Part shown: positions 63,514 to 64,000 of the stretch, piece by piece
How the letters are laid out: every line of letters starts with the position of its first letter
How positions within the stretch are numbered: the stretch's first letter is position 1
Source of the DNA: Marinilabiliaceae bacterium ANBcel2
GTDB lineage: Bacteria > Bacteroidota > Bacteroidia > Bacteroidales > Marinilabiliaceae
Assembly: GCA_029688995.1 (NCBI GenBank)
Contig: JARULA010000002.1
Location: 248,001 to 312,000, forward strand
Direction of reading: 5' to 3'
DNA: 64,000 bases
Translations under genes and position numbers: made by a program
Notes under the pieces: generated by a model
Told to the model about the DNA's origin: nothing
The model's input: only the letters and a program-made list of their open reading frames with translations
Databases searched by the model: none

Positions 63514-64000
63514 ATGAAAAGAAAAGAGTTGCTTGAAAAGATTGCCGATGAACGTATTTTGTTGTTGGATGGAGCTATGGGCAGTCTTATTCAGGAGCAT
63601 AAACTTACCGAGAAGGATTTTAGAGGTAGGTTATTTGAGAACCATACTATGCCTCTTCAGGGAAATAATGATATTCTCTCGCTTACCTGTCCCGGTATTA
63701 TCTCCTCAATTCATCATCAATATTTGAAAGCCGGAGCTGATATTATTGAGACAAACACTTTTAATGCCAACTCTATTTCTCAATTGGATTATGGTACCGA
63801 GAATTATGTTTATGATATAAATTTTAAATCTGCTGTAGTGGCAAGGAACGCTGCAGAGGAGTGGTCAACCGATGAAAAACCCCGATTTGTTGCCGGATCA
63901 ATTGGACCCACTAATAAAACCGCATCAATGTCCCCCGATGTTAACGACCCGGGTTATAGAGCTGTAACATTTGATGACCTTAAAAACGTGTATAGAGAAC
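63514..64000 (+). CDS. metH: Methionine synthase, cobalamin-dependent (3'-truncated by window edge)
   Basis: Transfers a methyl group from methyltetrahydrofolate to homocysteine through cobalamin. Only the first 162 residues are in the window and the frame stays open to base 64000. The visible part is the start of the homocysteine-binding TIM barrel: RILLLDGAMGSLIQ, LTCPGIISSIHHQYLKAGADIIETNTFNAN and FVAGSIGPTNKTASMSPDV. These match MetH rather than the cobalamin-independent MetE. Whether the cobalamin and activation domains are on the same chain cannot be seen. ATG at 63514, 66 bp after the AraC-type gene. Confidence 0.93.
   Translation, partial: MKRKELLEKIADERILLLDGAMGSLIQEHKLTEKDFRGRLFENHTMPLQGNNDILSLTCPGIISSIHHQYLKAGADIIETNTFNANSISQLDYGTENYVYDINFKSAVVARNAAEEWSTDEKPRFVAGSIGPTNKTASMSPDVNDPGYRAVTFDDLKNVYRE

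Overview
The window is AT-rich chromosomal DNA from a member of the Bacteroidota, most likely Bacteroidales/Marinilabiliales-like. Support for this comes from -7 boxes of the TAnnTTTG type in front of many genes, weak Shine-Dalgarno sequences, and several lineage-typical proteins: S16 with an Ala/Glu/Lys-rich tail, HU-SPOR fusion, DUF4369 lipoproteins, TerB/FHA-like ABC transporter and rhomboid pair beside mutL. Nearly everything is core housekeeping sequence. I see no tRNA or rRNA gene, CRISPR array, prophage, insertion sequence or defence island. Both ends cut through genes: dnaE at the left and metH at the right.

Layout. 1-12.6 kb: dnaE (3' part), trxA, a DUF151/UVR nuclease-like gene, rsmA, mgtE, priA, rpoN, a PAP2-like membrane protein and pdxB. 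12.6-21.6 kb: tkt, an HU-SPOR envelope protein and a family 2 glycosyltransferase, then on the minus strand a FabH-like ketoacyl synthase, lpxH and two adjacent thioredoxin-fold lipoproteins without redox cysteines. 21.7-33.6 kb: one long minus-strand branched-chain amino acid cluster, transcribed ilvD-ilvB-ilvN-ilvC-leuA-leuC-leuD-(second IPMS/citramalate-synthase-like gene)-leuB. 33.7-41.9 kb: acyl-CoA thioesterase, rimM, rpsP, catalase, an unknown lipoprotein, recJ, lipB, lipA. 42-50.3 kb: lysS-gpsA-pgi, dnaG, a Nim-like flavoprotein, a fused SpmA-SpmB protein and a small SHOCT protein. 50.3-56.7 kb: a minus-strand run of mutL, two rhomboid proteases, an EEP-family protein, thyA and folA. 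56.8-64 kb: comM/yifB, inorganic pyrophosphatase, an ABC transporter fusion, an AraC-family regulator and metH.

Two regulatory structures stand out. (1) In front of ilvD there is a complete classical attenuator that is not annotated by ordinary gene finding. It has a consensus Bacteroidota promoter, a 19-residue leader peptide in which 12 residues are Leu, Ile or Val, an intrinsic terminator with a 15-bp stem, and a perfect 12-nt antiterminator complement starting at the leader stop codon. This would tie the whole ilv-leu cluster to supply of all three branched-chain amino acids. (2) lipB and pdxB are preceded by copies of the same repeat, which runs into their start codons. In each mRNA the start codon can pair with an upstream copy of the repeat motif. 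At lipB the repeat is tandemly duplicated with an exact 91-bp period and carries two tiny related upstream ORFs. A perfect 26-bp palindrome also lies just inside tkt.

The genes cover replication and repair (dnaE, priA, dnaG, recJ, mutL), translation (rsmA, rimM, rpsP, lysS), envelope and lipid metabolism (lpxH, gpsA, FabH-like, glycosyltransferase), cofactor synthesis (pdxB, lipA, lipB), one-carbon and nucleotide metabolism (metH, folA, thyA) and branched-chain amino acid synthesis.
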